DNA of 64,000 nt from Batillaria attramentaria (Eukaryota > Mollusca > Gastropoda > Batillariidae): the NCBI GenBank assembly GCA_018292915.2, contig JACVVK020000471.1, positions 237,001 through 301,000 of the forward strand, written 5' to 3'. Positions within the stretch are counted from its first letter, which is position 1; the number at the start of each line of letters is the position of its first letter. Positions 29,301-45,755 of the stretch are shown here, piece by piece. Below the pieces are notes generated by a model. The model was not told where the DNA came from. It was given only the letters and a program-made list of their open reading frames with translations, and searched no databases. The position numbers and the translations under genes are program-made.

Positions 29301-31926
29301 TCATGGATAAACAATATGGGCACCAGCCGCTCCGAGTCTGGCAATCAGCTGGCTTTCACTGTCTGGGAGTGGTGCAGAAAGCGTAGGATCTGGCTTAGTG
29401 CCGCCCATATACCGGGTATCCTGAATATCGAAGCAGAATAGGAATCACGAAGACAAATCAACACAGACACAGAATGGAAACTTGACAGTGGGGTGCTACA
29501 GAGCGCGCTCACACAACTGAAATTTTCCCCGTCGGTAGACCTTTTTGCCTCCCGCCTGAATGCACAATACGAGCGTTATGTGTCGTTTAGGCCTGACCCA
29601 GAAGCGTTTGCTGTTGACGCTTTTTCCTTATCATGGCAGAGCCTTGATTTCTATGCCTTCCCTCCTTTCAGCGTGATTCCAAGGGTGCTGCAGAAGGTGA
29701 GGCGGGACCGAGCAGAGGGCGTCATTGTGGTCCCGCGCTGGCCTTCTCAGGTGTGGTGGCCAGTGCTCCAGGCGATGACTGTGGGGTCACACATCCATCT
29801 CCCCAACACAGTCTCCCTTCTCACACTCCCCAGTCAACCGAGTGTGCGACACAGACTGCTGCCAAAAATGAAAATGATGGCATGCAGAGTATCAGGCAGA
29901 GATTCAAAACCTTAGGCTATTCTTCTGACGCTTCAAGCCTCCTCATGTCGTCATGGAGAAAGCCCACCCAAAGGGCATACAACATCTATGTAGCGAAGTG
30001 GAAACGGTACACGAGCCAACACAAATTATCAGCCTCTGCCGCGGAAATCCCTGTCATCGTCAATTTTTTAGCACACCTCTTCAAAGACGGAGCTAGCTAT
30101 AGTGCTATCAACACTGCACGTAGTGCACTTTCTGCTTTCTTGCCGCACACACAGTCAGGACCAGTGGGCACGCACCCGGACGTGTGTCGTTTGCTGAAGG
30201 GAGTCTTTGAACAGAGACCGGCTCTACCGAAGTATGCAGATACCTGGGATCCGGACCAAGTGTTGAGGTTTCTGAACTCTGCGCCGTCTATACAGGACCT
30301 ATCTCTCAAAGACTTGACGTTCCGGACGGCCACGCTATTGGCATTGTAAACTGGACAAAGGGGACATGCTCTTCATTAACTTAAGAGATCGGACGTTCGG
30401 CTCGCCCAGGATGGCTCTAGATGTAGAATTGTGTTTTCGGAAAAACATAAAACTAGTAAACCAGGTGTGCATACTGCGCCTTCACACATACTAGCTTATC
30501 CTGATAACCCCAAGTTGTGTAAAACTAGTAAACCAGGTGTGCATACTGCGCCTTCAGACATCCTAGCTTATCCTGATAACCCCAAGTTGTGTCTGGTTAA
30601 ACACCTTGAAACATACATTGACAAGACACAAGAACATAGAAAGTGTGCAGGCAGTGCTCTTTTTCTTTCTTACGCTAAGCCTTTCGGGCCTGTTAGTCGA
30701 AATACTTTCTCGAGATGGGTGAAGTCGATGCTCGCCGAGGCGGGAATAGATACGAACAAGTACGGCGGGCACAGCACGCGCGCGGCCTCCTGTAGCGCGG
30801 TGGCACAGCGAGCCAGCCTCCAGACAGTGTTGAAGGCAGCGGGCTGGCAGTCTGAGAGCACTTTCGCCAGATTCTACAAGAAAGACTGCTTGCCAGAGCA
30901 GAATTTTGGCCAGGTGCTATTAGACAGGTTTCTGGAGAATCAGTGACTGTTGGAATCAGTCTGTGGGATGAACAGTGGTAAAGCATAACTCCTGTCACAT
31001 TACAAACGCTTGTGCAAAAAATTTGTATTCATCTGTGTACTGAATTAAAACCACATGTATTTTCATAGTGGTGTGTTTCAGTTTCTGTAATTTGTGGTTC
31101 ATAGCCACTAGAGGCTCTAAAGTCTCACGTGATTTCTCGTGACTAGAGTTAGACGAGAAATAATTAAGAAATTAAACTAGACTTACGGTAGGAAGGTGAA
31201 GTTTAATTTAGATTATTTTGAGTCTAACGACAGGAAGGAGGAATTACGTGCCCTCCCTTGTCAGTTGGCTCGGAATAAATCTGTTAAACTGACCCGCCCT
31301 ATCTGTGTAAGTCTAGTGGCTATTCACCTCTCTAAAGACTGATCTGACGCGGTACGTACGCGGATACTCACGTAATTCCTCCTTCCTGTCGTTAGATTCA
31401 AAATAATCTAAATTAAACTTCACCTTCCTACCGTAAGTCTAGTTTAATTTCTTAATTAATTAAAACTAAATCAGGTCAGGAAACAAAATGTATAACATCT
31501 GCATCTCTCTGACTAATATTGCAAGGCGGATTCCTCTTAAATCACACACTACACTCTTATTTGCATTTGCCACAGTTGACTGAGACTCAAACGCCGCATC
31601 AACGCTGGGCGGAAATCCAAGTTAGTTAGTTAGTTATTTAGGGCTTTACGCCGCGCAAGCAACAAGGAAGGCGGAAATCCAAAGGCAAGGAAACAGGTTC
31701 CATGACACTTCAGCGCCACTATTTCAGCGCCACCATTTCAGCGCCACCAATTCAGCGCGACGACTTTTCAGCGCCGTACATTTCAGCGCCAAACGATTAG
31801 ACTCAGACTCAGATGATTTTATTGCACAGACATTTGTCCATCGCAATGGAGTGAGCATATGATAACAGATATTTGGAGCGAAAAAAAAAAGAAAAAACCG
31901 TTAACACTAATAACAGACATCATTGT

Positions 31927-31961
<35 letters not shown>

Positions 31962-34900
31962 CAGGTGTTGCTGCAAAGAGCAAGAGACGGTCGGAATTAC
32001 AGTACATGGAGCGTGAGCAAAACTCGCGCTGTAGGCTTATACGTGGGCGGTATTCTAAATATAGGCCAAAAGCCCGTGTTACGGGTAGTGACACAACTAG
32101 CAGGCCAGTCTGCACGTGGCAGAGACACGATCTAAGGGGCCGTATCAAAGATACTGTTTCGCATCTTGAGAGCGAAAAACACATATTTTGCGAGTTGAGA
32201 TACATGTGACGAATCGGAAGTGTTTAGAATGGACAGTTTTCTTGTTCTGAACATTGACAAGTCGAACTGGGACAAGTACCGAGTTCGCAAGTCGGCATAC
32301 AGGGTACAATCAAAGAAAAAATGCAACTCGTCTTCTGGTGCATTGCCACAGTGTGGACATAGTTTTGCCAGTGGATTGGATGTTTGGTACCTGAGCTTGT
32401 GACATTTCAAATCGGTAATACCAAGGCGGAATTTGGTGAACATATTTCTGATGTAGTATGCCGTAACAATATCGAGATACTTTTCTCTTTCGAGCAAACT
32501 CTTGAAGCTGCAATATAATTCGAAGCGTACACTGCCTGAAATTTTGGACGACCAGTTCTGTTTAAAACAATCAACCATTCGTTGCCTGAAAACTCGTAAA
32601 AACGCGTTCTTGTTTCCCACGCTTTGTGCCATCCAAGCATAGGCAAACCCGTTACGGCATAGCAATGCCTTTACTTTTGTCACCCTTCTCGTCCATATCT
32701 TTCAGCATTTGGTACGCCATTTTAGAAAATCTACCCTCGGGCAAAGAACATAGTCGTAGCCAGAAAGAAATGCACCTGACAGAAGCAGTTACATACAGCG
32801 GATAACGGCCGAGTTCACCGTATACCATTTGATTAGGTGTGCGTAAACCAACATTCAGTAGGCGCTTACAAGCAAAGAGGTGTACCTTCTCAATCTCAAC
32901 ACATTCGTCAGTACCCCATATCTCAGACCCGTACAGTAATATGGGTGAAACCTGAGCGTCGAATAGCTTGAAAAAGACATCAACATTATTACAATTTACT
33001 CTCCAGAGGGTTCTAAAAATATCAATGCAACATTTCTTTGCCTATGTGGCAATATCTTGTACAGATCTATTCAGACTCAGGCGGGTAGTAAAATCTAGAC
33101 CTAAATACTTGTACGAACTTACTACTTCTATACGTTCATTACCGTATTTCCACTTTTCATGCTTAGAAAGGCAACCACCATTTCTAAATACAATGACTTT
33201 TGTCTTATTCAAATTTACACACAAACCCAGCTTTTGAGACACTGTATACAAATTATTGAGTTGTGTTTGGAGACCATTCGGTGTGGCGGAAAGTAACGCA
33301 ATGTCGTCCGCAAACATTAATAGAAACAATTCAATGGCACCTGGTGTTAGCTGAAACCCATGTTTACCCTGCTGACTTATAAAACCCATGTTTACCCTGC
33401 TGACTAATAAAACCCATGTTTACCCTGCTGACTAATAAAACCCATGTTTACCCTGCTGACTAATAAAACCCATGTTTACCCTGCTGACTAATAAAACCCA
33501 TGTTTACCCTGCTGACTAATAAAACCCATGTTTACCCTGCTGACTAATAAAACCCATGTTTACCCTGCTGACTAATAAAACCCATGTTTACCCTGCTGAC
33601 TAATAAAACCCATGTTTACCCTGCTGACTAATAAAACCCATGTTTACCCTGCTGACTAATAAAACCCATGTTTACCCTGCTGACTAATAAAACCCATGTT
33701 TACCCTGCTGACTAATAAAACCCATGTTTACCCTGCTGACTAATAAATGAGGCCAGCTCATTGATTAAGAAGGAAAAAAGTGTCGGAGAGGCTAAACAAC
33801 CCTGCTTAAGTCCCTGGAAACACTGAAAGTAGTCCGTACACGTGGACCTGTCACGTACACAAAACAACACCGAACTGTACATAGATCTCAGATCCGAGAG
33901 CATCTTACCACGGACCTCTAATTTGAGCAAAAGATTCCAAAGTATGTGCCTTTTTACGGTGTCGAAGGCTTTACGAAAATCAACAAAAGCAACGTAGACC
34001 TTTTTATTTTGTAGGAGGTGTTTTTGTACAAGTGCAAAAAGTGTAAATATATGGTCTGTGGTGGTGTATGTTTTCCTGAATCCAGCCTGAGTTTCAGACA
34101 AAATATTGTGACTGTCAGCCCAGGATGCCAATCTTTTATTCAGGATATGAGTATATAATTTACTGACACAACTGAGGAGGGCTATACCACGATAATTGTC
34201 AGGGTTATTTTTATTACCTTTCTTATGCAGTGGAAGTATAATTGCCTTACACCATTCCTGTGGGAAGACCCCTTTTGTGAACAGTGCATTAAAATACCTA
34301 GTCAGGAAAGGTGTTATTATGGCAGCTGCTGATTTTAGAATTTCATTTATTACAGTCGGGGCCGGGGGCTTTACCGGTTTTTGCATGTCGAATAGCATCA
34401 GACACTTCATTTTCAGTGATGTCAGCATCAAGTTCATGAAAAATTATGTCAGTGTCTACATCTTCACCTGTATGAGGAATATCACTATTCTGCTGGTCAG
34501 CAGACTCATTTAATATAGTGGAAAAGTGATCAAACCATTCCTCCTTTGTGATGTCATTTTTAACATGTGATTTGCGTCTCCATCGATTTATTTCTTTCCA
34601 AAATGCTTGCGACTGCCAACAATACGATCTACACAGTCGGTTTTGTACTTACTTTCTTTGCTTTTAAGAAGTTTTTTTTATACATCTTTCTTGTCTGCAC
34701 ATATGTATCTCTGTCTGCTGCAGTTTTTGTACGATTAAACAACTTTAAGGCTTTACGTGTGTTTTTCTTCATCTCTGCACATTCCTTATCATACCATGGG
34801 TGACTCACCTTCATATTCACAGAATGATCTGTAAATCTAGACGTAGGCTGCTTTAACATACAACTGGCTACATCTTTAACAGCAGTGAACTATCTAAAGA

Positions 34901-36218
34901 GACGGCAATCTGTTCAGCAGCAACTGCAAGGCGAGTGTGAAAAACAGTGGAAGAGAGATTTTCATTGATGATGTGAATTTTCTCTGGATCCCAGACAAAC
35001 TTTTCGGGTTGAACATAAGGTTCAAAGTTATCTGCGCTTGCAGAATCTGAGTAGTAACTGACTGCTATTTGTAGTTCTAGTGGCATGTGAACGGACTCAA
35101 CTCTGTCTGCAACACGCAGTGAATGACACTTGGGTAGCAAGTCATGAGAAGCAATACAGTAATCATTTATACTTGTACCAGTGGAGGAAATGTAAGTAAA
35201 TTGCTTGGAAGTTACTGGGGTGCAAAGGCCATTTAAGATGAGAAATTCAAAACATGCACACAAGACTAGCAATTGTTTGCCAAAGGACATACGAGTTAAC
35301 AACTGGGTCATCAGACTGTCTGTTTTTAAGAAACCAATCAACATCGTGTGAAAGTGACACTTCAGGGTCCACCATAAACAGTTCAGAGTTTGGTTGCATA
35401 TCAGCAGTACGGCTGTTGAAGTCCCCGCAGAGCAAGAAATACACATCATTGAACTGTTCAAGGACACGGACTAAGCACTGTTCTACTTCCTGTATGTGAC
35501 AGTTATGATCCAAATCTCTGTAGAACGTGGAGTCGGATGGGGGGACATAGCAGCCGACATAAATAACGTCTTTGTCAGTTCCAAACACAGATTTGTCAAA
35601 ACGGAGAACAACAATCTGGTCACAGACAACATCTACCTTGGCAACGCGATTTGCAAATGAGTTCTTGACAAGCACTACTACACCTCCTGAGCTTCTGCCA
35701 AAACGGGACAGTCTGACAGCAGGGGCAGAGAAGCAGGTGAAGTCAGACAAACTGTTTGGGGGAGTGAAATTACTACACAAGAATGTTTCTACTAAACACA
35801 CAGTGTCAAAGCTATTTACATACCGTATGAAGTCCGGATCACTGAGTTTGGTCGAAAGACCGTCAATATTCCAAGAGAGGATAGTGAGTGAGAGCTGGGA
35901 CTCTTTACCGACTACACGCGTGTCACACACTGACATGTCACGTGCAGCTGGACTCTGGGCTTGGCCGGCGTCTCACGCGTCATCACCGGTCATCTCGTCG
36001 TCGGCCGGGGTACGCGGTGACTGGGTCTGACGTCTGCGGCGCTTCGGAGGGTGGGGGGGGGGAGGGGAGGGAGAGCGTATCACGTGCTGCACTGTCGTCA
36101 CGGTCAAGGCCAGTGCGGTGTGTAGTCGGGGTGTGTGGGGGCTGGCTACCGCTGCCACTCGTTCCGCTTCGATGCTCGCGTCGGCGGCCGAAGTTGTCGG
36201 TGTCGCGCGCCAAACGAT

Positions 36219-36254
<36 letters not shown>

Positions 36255-38657
36255 TAGCTAAACACATAAACTAGCTAATCACATTTTTTTAACAAGTTAA
36301 ACTTTAATGACAAATTATCTGAAACCCATGGTGTCCATTAAAATCACTTAAATCCAAATGGGTCGTTTGGTGTCTCTCCATTGTAAAACATGCCTAGTTG
36401 GCCTAAAACATGAACGCAAATGCAAGTCCCTCCATCGTGTGCATGAGAGAACGATCTCCTGCATTGTACTGCAGGATTATGGTTTTCACACGCTTTTTTA
36501 AGTCTTTGTACTTTCGCCGCTTCGGGGCAGGAGCCTGACCTCCAATAAGACGCGTAACGTCAGCTTGAATCATCGCTTGCTCAATTGGAAGCAATAGAAA
36601 CGACAAACAGGGTGACAACACCTTCACGTGTTCGTACACCTTGGAAGTTGATCGGTTTACAAACACAAAGCTGACTGCTTCCTACAGACCTCGTACTGAT
36701 TGCAAAGCAATCAAAAGGACGCCGCTAACAGCCACCCCCTCGCTCCCACCAAGCCCCCGGCTAATCACTCGGAGGGGGAGGCGCTGTATGGCGCTGAAAT
36801 GTACGGCGCTGAAAAGTACGGCGCTGAAAAGTCGTCGCGCTGAATTGGTGGCGCTGAAATGTTGGCGCTGAAATGACGTGTCACCAAGGAAACCTTTGAA
36901 GGCATCCAGTTATTTCCCTTACTCTTTCTCGTAGCCTTGGCAGCCATTTTAAGTTTTATGTTATTGCGCACCTGCTCGATTCCATTGCCGACAAGATGGT
37001 ATGTGAACTCTTCTTGTGTTTCTGTTAGTTGTATGTTTAACCTGCGGCTTTTAGTTTAGGCGATATGTCTCGCGAGGAGAGTTTAGTTAAACCTATCGAA
37101 TCGAGCCGAACTGTTTCGGGGAATAACGCAGGTTATTACTGACTTATAACAGGAAGTATTCGCGTGATGTCAGTATTTAAATGACAGAGGTATGCGTGTG
37201 TGTGGTCTGTAGATTAAAACAGTACGTCCATGCTATCACTTATTCAAGATAACTTACACTACAGTCACTTGCACATACATACTAACACACTCACATTAAA
37301 CCTTACAGTACATTAAACCTTAAACTAAAAGAAAAAAGAAAGGAAAAGAGGAGTTGTGTTAGCAATGCACGGATTAGTTTGTATGTTACAAATACGATGG
37401 AGGTGATCTGTAAATCATCTAAGGCTCTCCCCCCCCCCCTCCCCTTGAAACCACGGTTGAGGGTGAGTAGGACTTTGTGGAGGGCTGACTGACTGACTGA
37501 CTGAAACGTTTATTTCAGGATAAAGACTTGTAGGCATGGTCTGCCTATCTTACAAGCTGTCCTGCTAATCTAGGAACACTAAAAAAAATAAAGGCTAAAA
37601 TGACAAAAAAGTATACCAGGCACAATGGGGTGGGGTGGGGGTGTTTGGGAGTTTAGCGTCCTTTTCCACCACATAAGGGTGATATCAAAGACGGGGCAAC
37701 GAGAAAAAAAAGCCAGCACAAATATGTGGCCCCAGCCGGCGGGATTCGAACTCACGACCCGAGCATTGAAAGTCCAACGCTCTACCATTCGGCCACCCCG
37801 GCTCCCCAGGCACAATGGGAGTAAATCTAATACGAAAATAGAAAAAAAAAAAAAAAAAAGCATGGAAAGACACAAAGAAGCGGAGGAGGGCATAGATTAA
37901 AGAGGGTCAGACTGACGGGGGAGGCGGGGAAGGGGGAAAGGCCAAAGAAGAGGTACAGTGCGTGCTTTCCCTCCAAGGCCATCCATATCGCACATCAGTA
38001 GCCATTATTTCGTACCACGAGATAAAAGTCAGTGGTCCACAATTTGGGGTCAACTTTGCGCAGTCGGCTATCAGTCGTTCTTTCCCGAGAAAACACAGCC
38101 CGTTGCTGGTGCATGTCAGTATTACCGGGTCAGGTGACATTAGCATAATTGTTACTGGTGTGCATTGTGTGTCAGGCAACATATGACGCAGCAGGCAAAG
38201 GACGGTTCAGCATGATAACATGATAACTGCACGGGTGGGGGTGAGAGAATGGCGTTTTCAGTGCTTGTTTGAGTCAAAAGCCTGATGACGATTTGTGAAT
38301 GTCCATGACGTGTCACGACACATGTGTGTCATTATTATTCACTATTCTAGATGGCAGTGGATGTGTCAGTGGGAGGGTTCGATGCAAGACGTCTTGACGA
38401 CGAGTGACTGATAAAATCACATGTCAGACATATGACAACGCACGCGTCTTTGCATTGGCCTGACTGCGCGGACAAGGAAGAGAGCAATTAAAAAAATGTC
38501 AACCTGACAAACAGACATCCTTGAAAATGGAGACATGCTTTCAAAATAGCCCTTAGAGAAAATACTTACATTCTGTGGAAGCGGCGTTTGTCACATATGG
38601 TGGCCATACTACCAGAAACATTGCGACAATTGCACGTAAAATCATCGCGAAATTCAT
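22557..38657 (-). CDS. Gene M2: paralogue of M1 (376 aa, 7 exons), intron 1 swollen by transposons
   Basis: Exons are 38657-38570, 26241-25876, 24993-24901, 24501-24298, 23918-23775, 23612-23523 and 22702-22557, all phase 1. Compared with M1 it has one extra codon in exon 5 (Pro-Pro) and two fewer in exon 6, all in frame, plus scattered substitutions, so the coding sequence is under frame constraint. The tail keeps YSEV, YVIP (YLIP in M1) and YLNP, and changes YGNSG to YENSG. Intron 1 is 12.3 kb against 2.0 kb in M1 because a DIRS element, a DNA transposon with a nested LINE, and a SINE inserted there. Whether such an intron is still spliced efficiently is unknown. Confidence 0.83.
23726..23772. 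repeat. (GT)n microsatellite abutting the donor of M2 exon 5
   Basis: Shorter equivalent of 5092-5171; the donor again reads GTACACACAC on the minus strand. Confidence 0.9.
25145..25339. mobile_element. 195-bp hAT-like MITE, unit 2 only
   Basis: Terminal inverted repeats CAGGGTTGCACATTT (25145-25159) and AAATGTGCAGCCCTG (25325-25339), one mismatch. It is flanked by CTGTAG on both sides (25139-25144, 25340-25345); unit 1 has a single CTGTAG at about 6515. CAGGG ends are hAT-like, although hAT usually gives 8-bp duplications. The interior repeats TAGGACA...GTCCT motifs. Confidence 0.8.
25601..25663. repeat. (GA)n microsatellite
   Basis: Empty-site counterpart of the LINE insertion point in unit 1; a second (GA)n at 25805-25872 abuts the donor of M2 exon 2. 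Confidence 0.85.
25876..26241 (-). CDS. M2 exon 2: ectodomain
   Basis: 366 bp, same splice sites as M1 exon 2. It differs from M1 by only a few residues (for example SSHDSF against NSQDLF, and VHYCSC against VDYCSC). The (CT)n starting at the donor is longer than in M1. Confidence 0.82.
26967..29441 (+). pseudogene. DIRS gag-RT-RNase H ORF (824 codons, premature stop)
   Basis: It starts MSNHEGEGNQDKSNNEPESL. Residues 1-130 are charged and gag-like. The RT spans about 395-640: PKKDGSHRMILNLKSLN, YMASIDLKDAYYSVPID, and the FIDDSLLL catalytic box near residue 549. RNase H spans about 710-820: MSDASKTGWGCECEG, NYLELLAAFIALK, LDDTNAISWINNMG. The TAG at 29439-29441 falls in the usual EADxxSR-like end (IEAE, stop, ESRR), and the frame continues open to 29915, so this is a point nonsense in an otherwise long ORF. 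Confidence 0.85.
29442..29915 (+). pseudogene. Continuation of the DIRS polyprotein after the stop
   Basis: Same frame as the upstream ORF. It contains SVDLFASRLNAQ and SLDFYAFPPFSVIPRVLQKV, a conserved stretch found between RNase H and recombinase in DIRS elements. It ends at a stop at 29915 in overlap with the recombinase frame. Confidence 0.75.
29753..30946 (+). pseudogene. DIRS tyrosine recombinase, broken frame and internal duplication
   Basis: The first part (to 30349) has the SAM-like N-terminal region with FLAHLFKDGASYSAINTARS and ends LTFRTATLLAL before a stop. The second part (30431-30946) holds the catalytic end: GGHSTRAASCS (H-x-x-R) and STFARFYKK (nucleophile Tyr). Between 30449 and 30592 a 72-bp segment encoding KTSKPGVHTAPS...PKLC is tandemly duplicated. 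The break at about 30349 needs at least one frameshift. Confidence 0.82.
31162..31456. repeat. Foldback with 88-bp arms at the DIRS right end
   Basis: Arm 31162-31250 is the reverse complement of 31369-31456 with about one mismatch; the 118-bp spacer ends with the 36-bp sequence complementary to the DIRS left end. The arm end (CACGTAATTCCTCC...) resembles but differs from the ITR (CACGTGATTTCTCG...). Confidence 0.85.
32132..32683 (-). pseudogene. LINE ORF2 C-terminal part
   Basis: Encodes a segment with LCPHCGNAPEDELHFFFDC, matching the cysteine/histidine cluster of the unit 1 LINE. It is out of frame with the RT segment upstream. Confidence 0.75.
33042..34437 (-). pseudogene. LINE reverse transcriptase split by a minisatellite
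   Basis: 34437-33749 encodes RT blocks including NPDNYRGIALLSCVSKLYTH, FVDFRKAFDTVKR and GLKQGCLASPTLFSFLINEL. 33356-33042 continues with LTPGAIELFLLMFADDIALL (FADD catalytic box). Between them lies an expanded 28-bp repeat that destroys the frame. Confidence 0.82.
33357..33748. repeat. 28-bp minisatellite, 14 copies, inside the LINE RT
   Basis: Unit CCCATGTTTACCCTGCTGAC plus TAATAAAA, starting at 33357 and repeating every 28 bp to 33748. Copies are almost identical; the first differs by TTATAAAA. The unit encodes the RT segment SQQGKHG on the minus strand, so the array grew from coding sequence. Confidence 0.95.
35247..35936 (-). pseudogene. LINE apurinic-like endonuclease domain
   Basis: Motifs SLTILSWNIDGLSTK (N), CLVETFL (E), CYVPPSDS and FLLCGDFNSRT (D-N) fit the APE-type endonuclease at the N-terminus of LINE ORF2. 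The frame fails near 35250 and continues in another frame to 34868. Confidence 0.8.
36403..36666 (-). CDS. Small ORF inside the TTCAGCGCC transposon
   Basis: 87 codons, MFVNRSTSKVYEHVKVLSPC... with a basic KRRKYKDLKKRVK segment. It lies between the LINE and the right end of the DNA transposon. No family is recognised and it may be a chance ORF or remnant of transposon cargo. Confidence 0.25.
   Translation of the reverse strand: MFVNRSTSKVYEHVKVLSPCLSFLLLPIEQAMIQADVTRLIGGQAPAPKRRKYKDLKKRVKTIILQYNAGDRSLMHTMEGLAFAFMF
36905..37015 (+). other. Second copy of the TOP-like first-exon fragment
   Basis: Near-identical to 9860-9970, including GACAAGATG|GTATGTG with ATG at 36996-36998. Confidence 0.3.
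37630..37805 (-). mobile_element. tRNA-derived SINE (family 2), unit 2 only, clean target duplication
   Basis: Minus strand: GGGGAGCCGGGGTGGCCGAA... with B-box GAGTTCGAATCCC, then a short body ending near AGGACGCTAAACTCCCAAAC. Flanked by CCAGGCACAATGGG at 37616-37629 and 37806-37819, present once in unit 1 (about 10589). Related copies lie at 45538-45755, 52950-53075 and 60649-60735. Confidence 0.9.
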
Positions 38658-39387
38658 GAATCTGTAATAAAGTGTCAGTGCAGACGGGTGTACAGACTTA
38701 CTGTAAATGCTGCTGCACATTAGGTATGTATATAAGATGCTAGTTGTCAGCAGGAAATATTTCAGTCTTCAGTCTAACTAATTAAACAATGCTTTTACTC
38801 TCTTACAGGAAATTGAACGCAGGAAAATAATGTCCCCTACCCCCCAGATCAACCCTCCGCCACCCATCAACCCCCCCCCTCCCCCTCGCGCCATTTCAAG
38901 GACGAAAGCGATAATTGTGACCCCAACATTCGAACTCCTTACGCCATTACTCTCTTCTATCCATCCACATTCCTCACCAGTGCAATGATAATCTCTGTCC
39001 AGTCTATTTCTCGTTTTTGTTGCTGTGTTCTGATTAAGGGGCGGTCGGTGGTCTAGTGTTTAAGAGACTTGTCACCAATACGAGAGGTCGAGGGTTCGAA
39101 TTTCAACTCGGGGCAAAGAACATTTCCTTCTCAAATAAATGCAATTCTAAATTCCGAAATTTAAATAGCTCAGCTGACCCTTCGCGCCACGTGATTGTAA
39201 TGTGTTTATATCCAGTGTGTTAGAGAGTGTGTGTGATTCACGTGAGCGTGCGTGTTGGGTTCAGTTCGCGGCGCTTTGAGCCGATTCATGAAATTGGGTA
39301 AAGCGCCCATACAATATTCATTATTATTATTATTTATTATTATTAGGTTTTTTAACTGATGCTGATTTTTACTGGCAGACGGAGCAA
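38658..39387. promoter_or_regulatory. Shared divergent promoter region of M2 and C
   Basis: 730 bp, nearly identical to 11441-12168 and with the same SINE at 39038-39345. No ORF is supported. Confidence 0.55.
39038..39345 (+). mobile_element. tRNA-derived SINE (family 1), unit 2 copy
   Basis: Same position and boundaries as 11819-12126, tail (ATT)n slightly different (ATTATTTATT). Confidence 0.85.
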
Positions 39388-45249
<5,862 letters not shown>

Positions 45250-45537
45250 CGGTGACACGTTGGCAATGAAGAATAAATGTGTGGCCAAAGGACGACAACT
45301 AAATGAAATAGTATAATATGTAATATTCGTTTCCATTTTGGCCGGACACGACATTATGCAATGCGACTTTTACACGATCGAGACAATCAAAAAGTAATTA
45401 GCGAAGTGAAAGTGTACATAATTATAGACTCTCACAAATCGGAATTTTCCACTAGCACCAAAGCTAAACACGTGAAACTTGCAATACAGCAAAGAGATTC
45501 AGGTGTCGATGGTTGAACGGCTTTCATGTGGAAGGGA

Positions 45538-45755
45538 GAGTGGAAAAGGACGTTAAACTCCCACCCTCAGTCTTATCGGGGAGACAGGAGAACCGAATGA
45601 TAGAGTGTTGGACTTTGGACTTTCAGTGTTCGGATCGTGAGTTCGAATCCTGGCTGAGGCCAGATATTTATGCTGGCCTTTTTATCGTCGCCCCGTCTTT
45701 GTTATCACCCAATCGTGATGGAAAAGAACGTAAAACTCCCAAACACCCACCTCCC
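45538..45755 (+). mobile_element. tRNA-derived SINE (family 2)
   Basis: tRNA-like part GAACCGAATGATAGAGTGTT with B-box GAGTTCGAATCC, followed by ...GCTGGCC... and GGAAAAGAACGTAAAACTCCC. Preceded by a second copy of the tail motif (GGAAAAGGACGTTAAACTCC), so two partial copies may be joined. Confidence 0.8.

Larger units (their letters stand above)
26469..31457 (+). mobile_element. DIRS-like tyrosine-recombinase retrotransposon
   Basis: About 5.0 kb inserted in M2 intron 1; the empty site is seen in unit 1 near 9585-9600 (AAATTAAATTAATAAAATC). Left inverted repeat 26469-26510 is complementary to 31124-31165. In addition 26504-26539 is a 36-bp perfect complement of 31338-31373. It carries gag-like, RT, RNase H and tyrosine recombinase sequence in DIRS order, with no LTRs and no integrase. 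The RT reading frame has one nonsense codon and the recombinase is frame-broken, so this copy is dead. Confidence 0.85.
31801..36207 (-). mobile_element. Nearly full-length non-LTR LINE nested in the DNA transposon
   Basis: Target duplication GCGCCAAACGATTAGA at about 31786-31801 and again at about 36209-36224. On the minus strand it runs endonuclease (35936-35247), RT (34437-33042, interrupted) and C-terminal region (32683-32132), and ends in a 3' UTR with a (CA)n tract and a (GAGTCT)-like tail. It is the same family as 6799-8704. Multiple frameshifts make it inactive. Confidence 0.82.
31695..36884. mobile_element. DNA transposon with TTCAGCGCC-repeat ends (Mutator-like by TSD), carrying a LINE
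   Basis: Flanked by the 9-bp duplication CAAGGAAAC (31686-31694 and 36885-36893); unit 1 has one copy at about 9839. Long imperfect inverted ends are built from repeated TTCAGCGCC boxes, for example CACCAATTCAGCGCGACGAC on both sides. The 9-bp duplication suggests Mutator-like, but no transposase is seen. The interior is occupied mainly by a LINE (31801-36207) and about 650 bp of unique sequence at 36208-36760. Confidence 0.72.

Noticed and set aside
26967..30946. DIRS polyprotein and recombinase as host genes
   Set aside because: Flanked by element-specific inverted repeats, absent from the paralogous intron, and broken by a nonsense codon and frameshift.
33357..33748. Regular 28-bp repeats resembling a CRISPR array
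   Set aside because: Units are contiguous with no spacers and derive from LINE RT coding sequence in a eukaryotic genome: a minisatellite.
37740..37805. tRNA-like sequence, minus strand
   Set aside because: Head of a family 2 SINE with target duplication; other copies at 45538 and 52950 confirm it is a dispersed retroposon.
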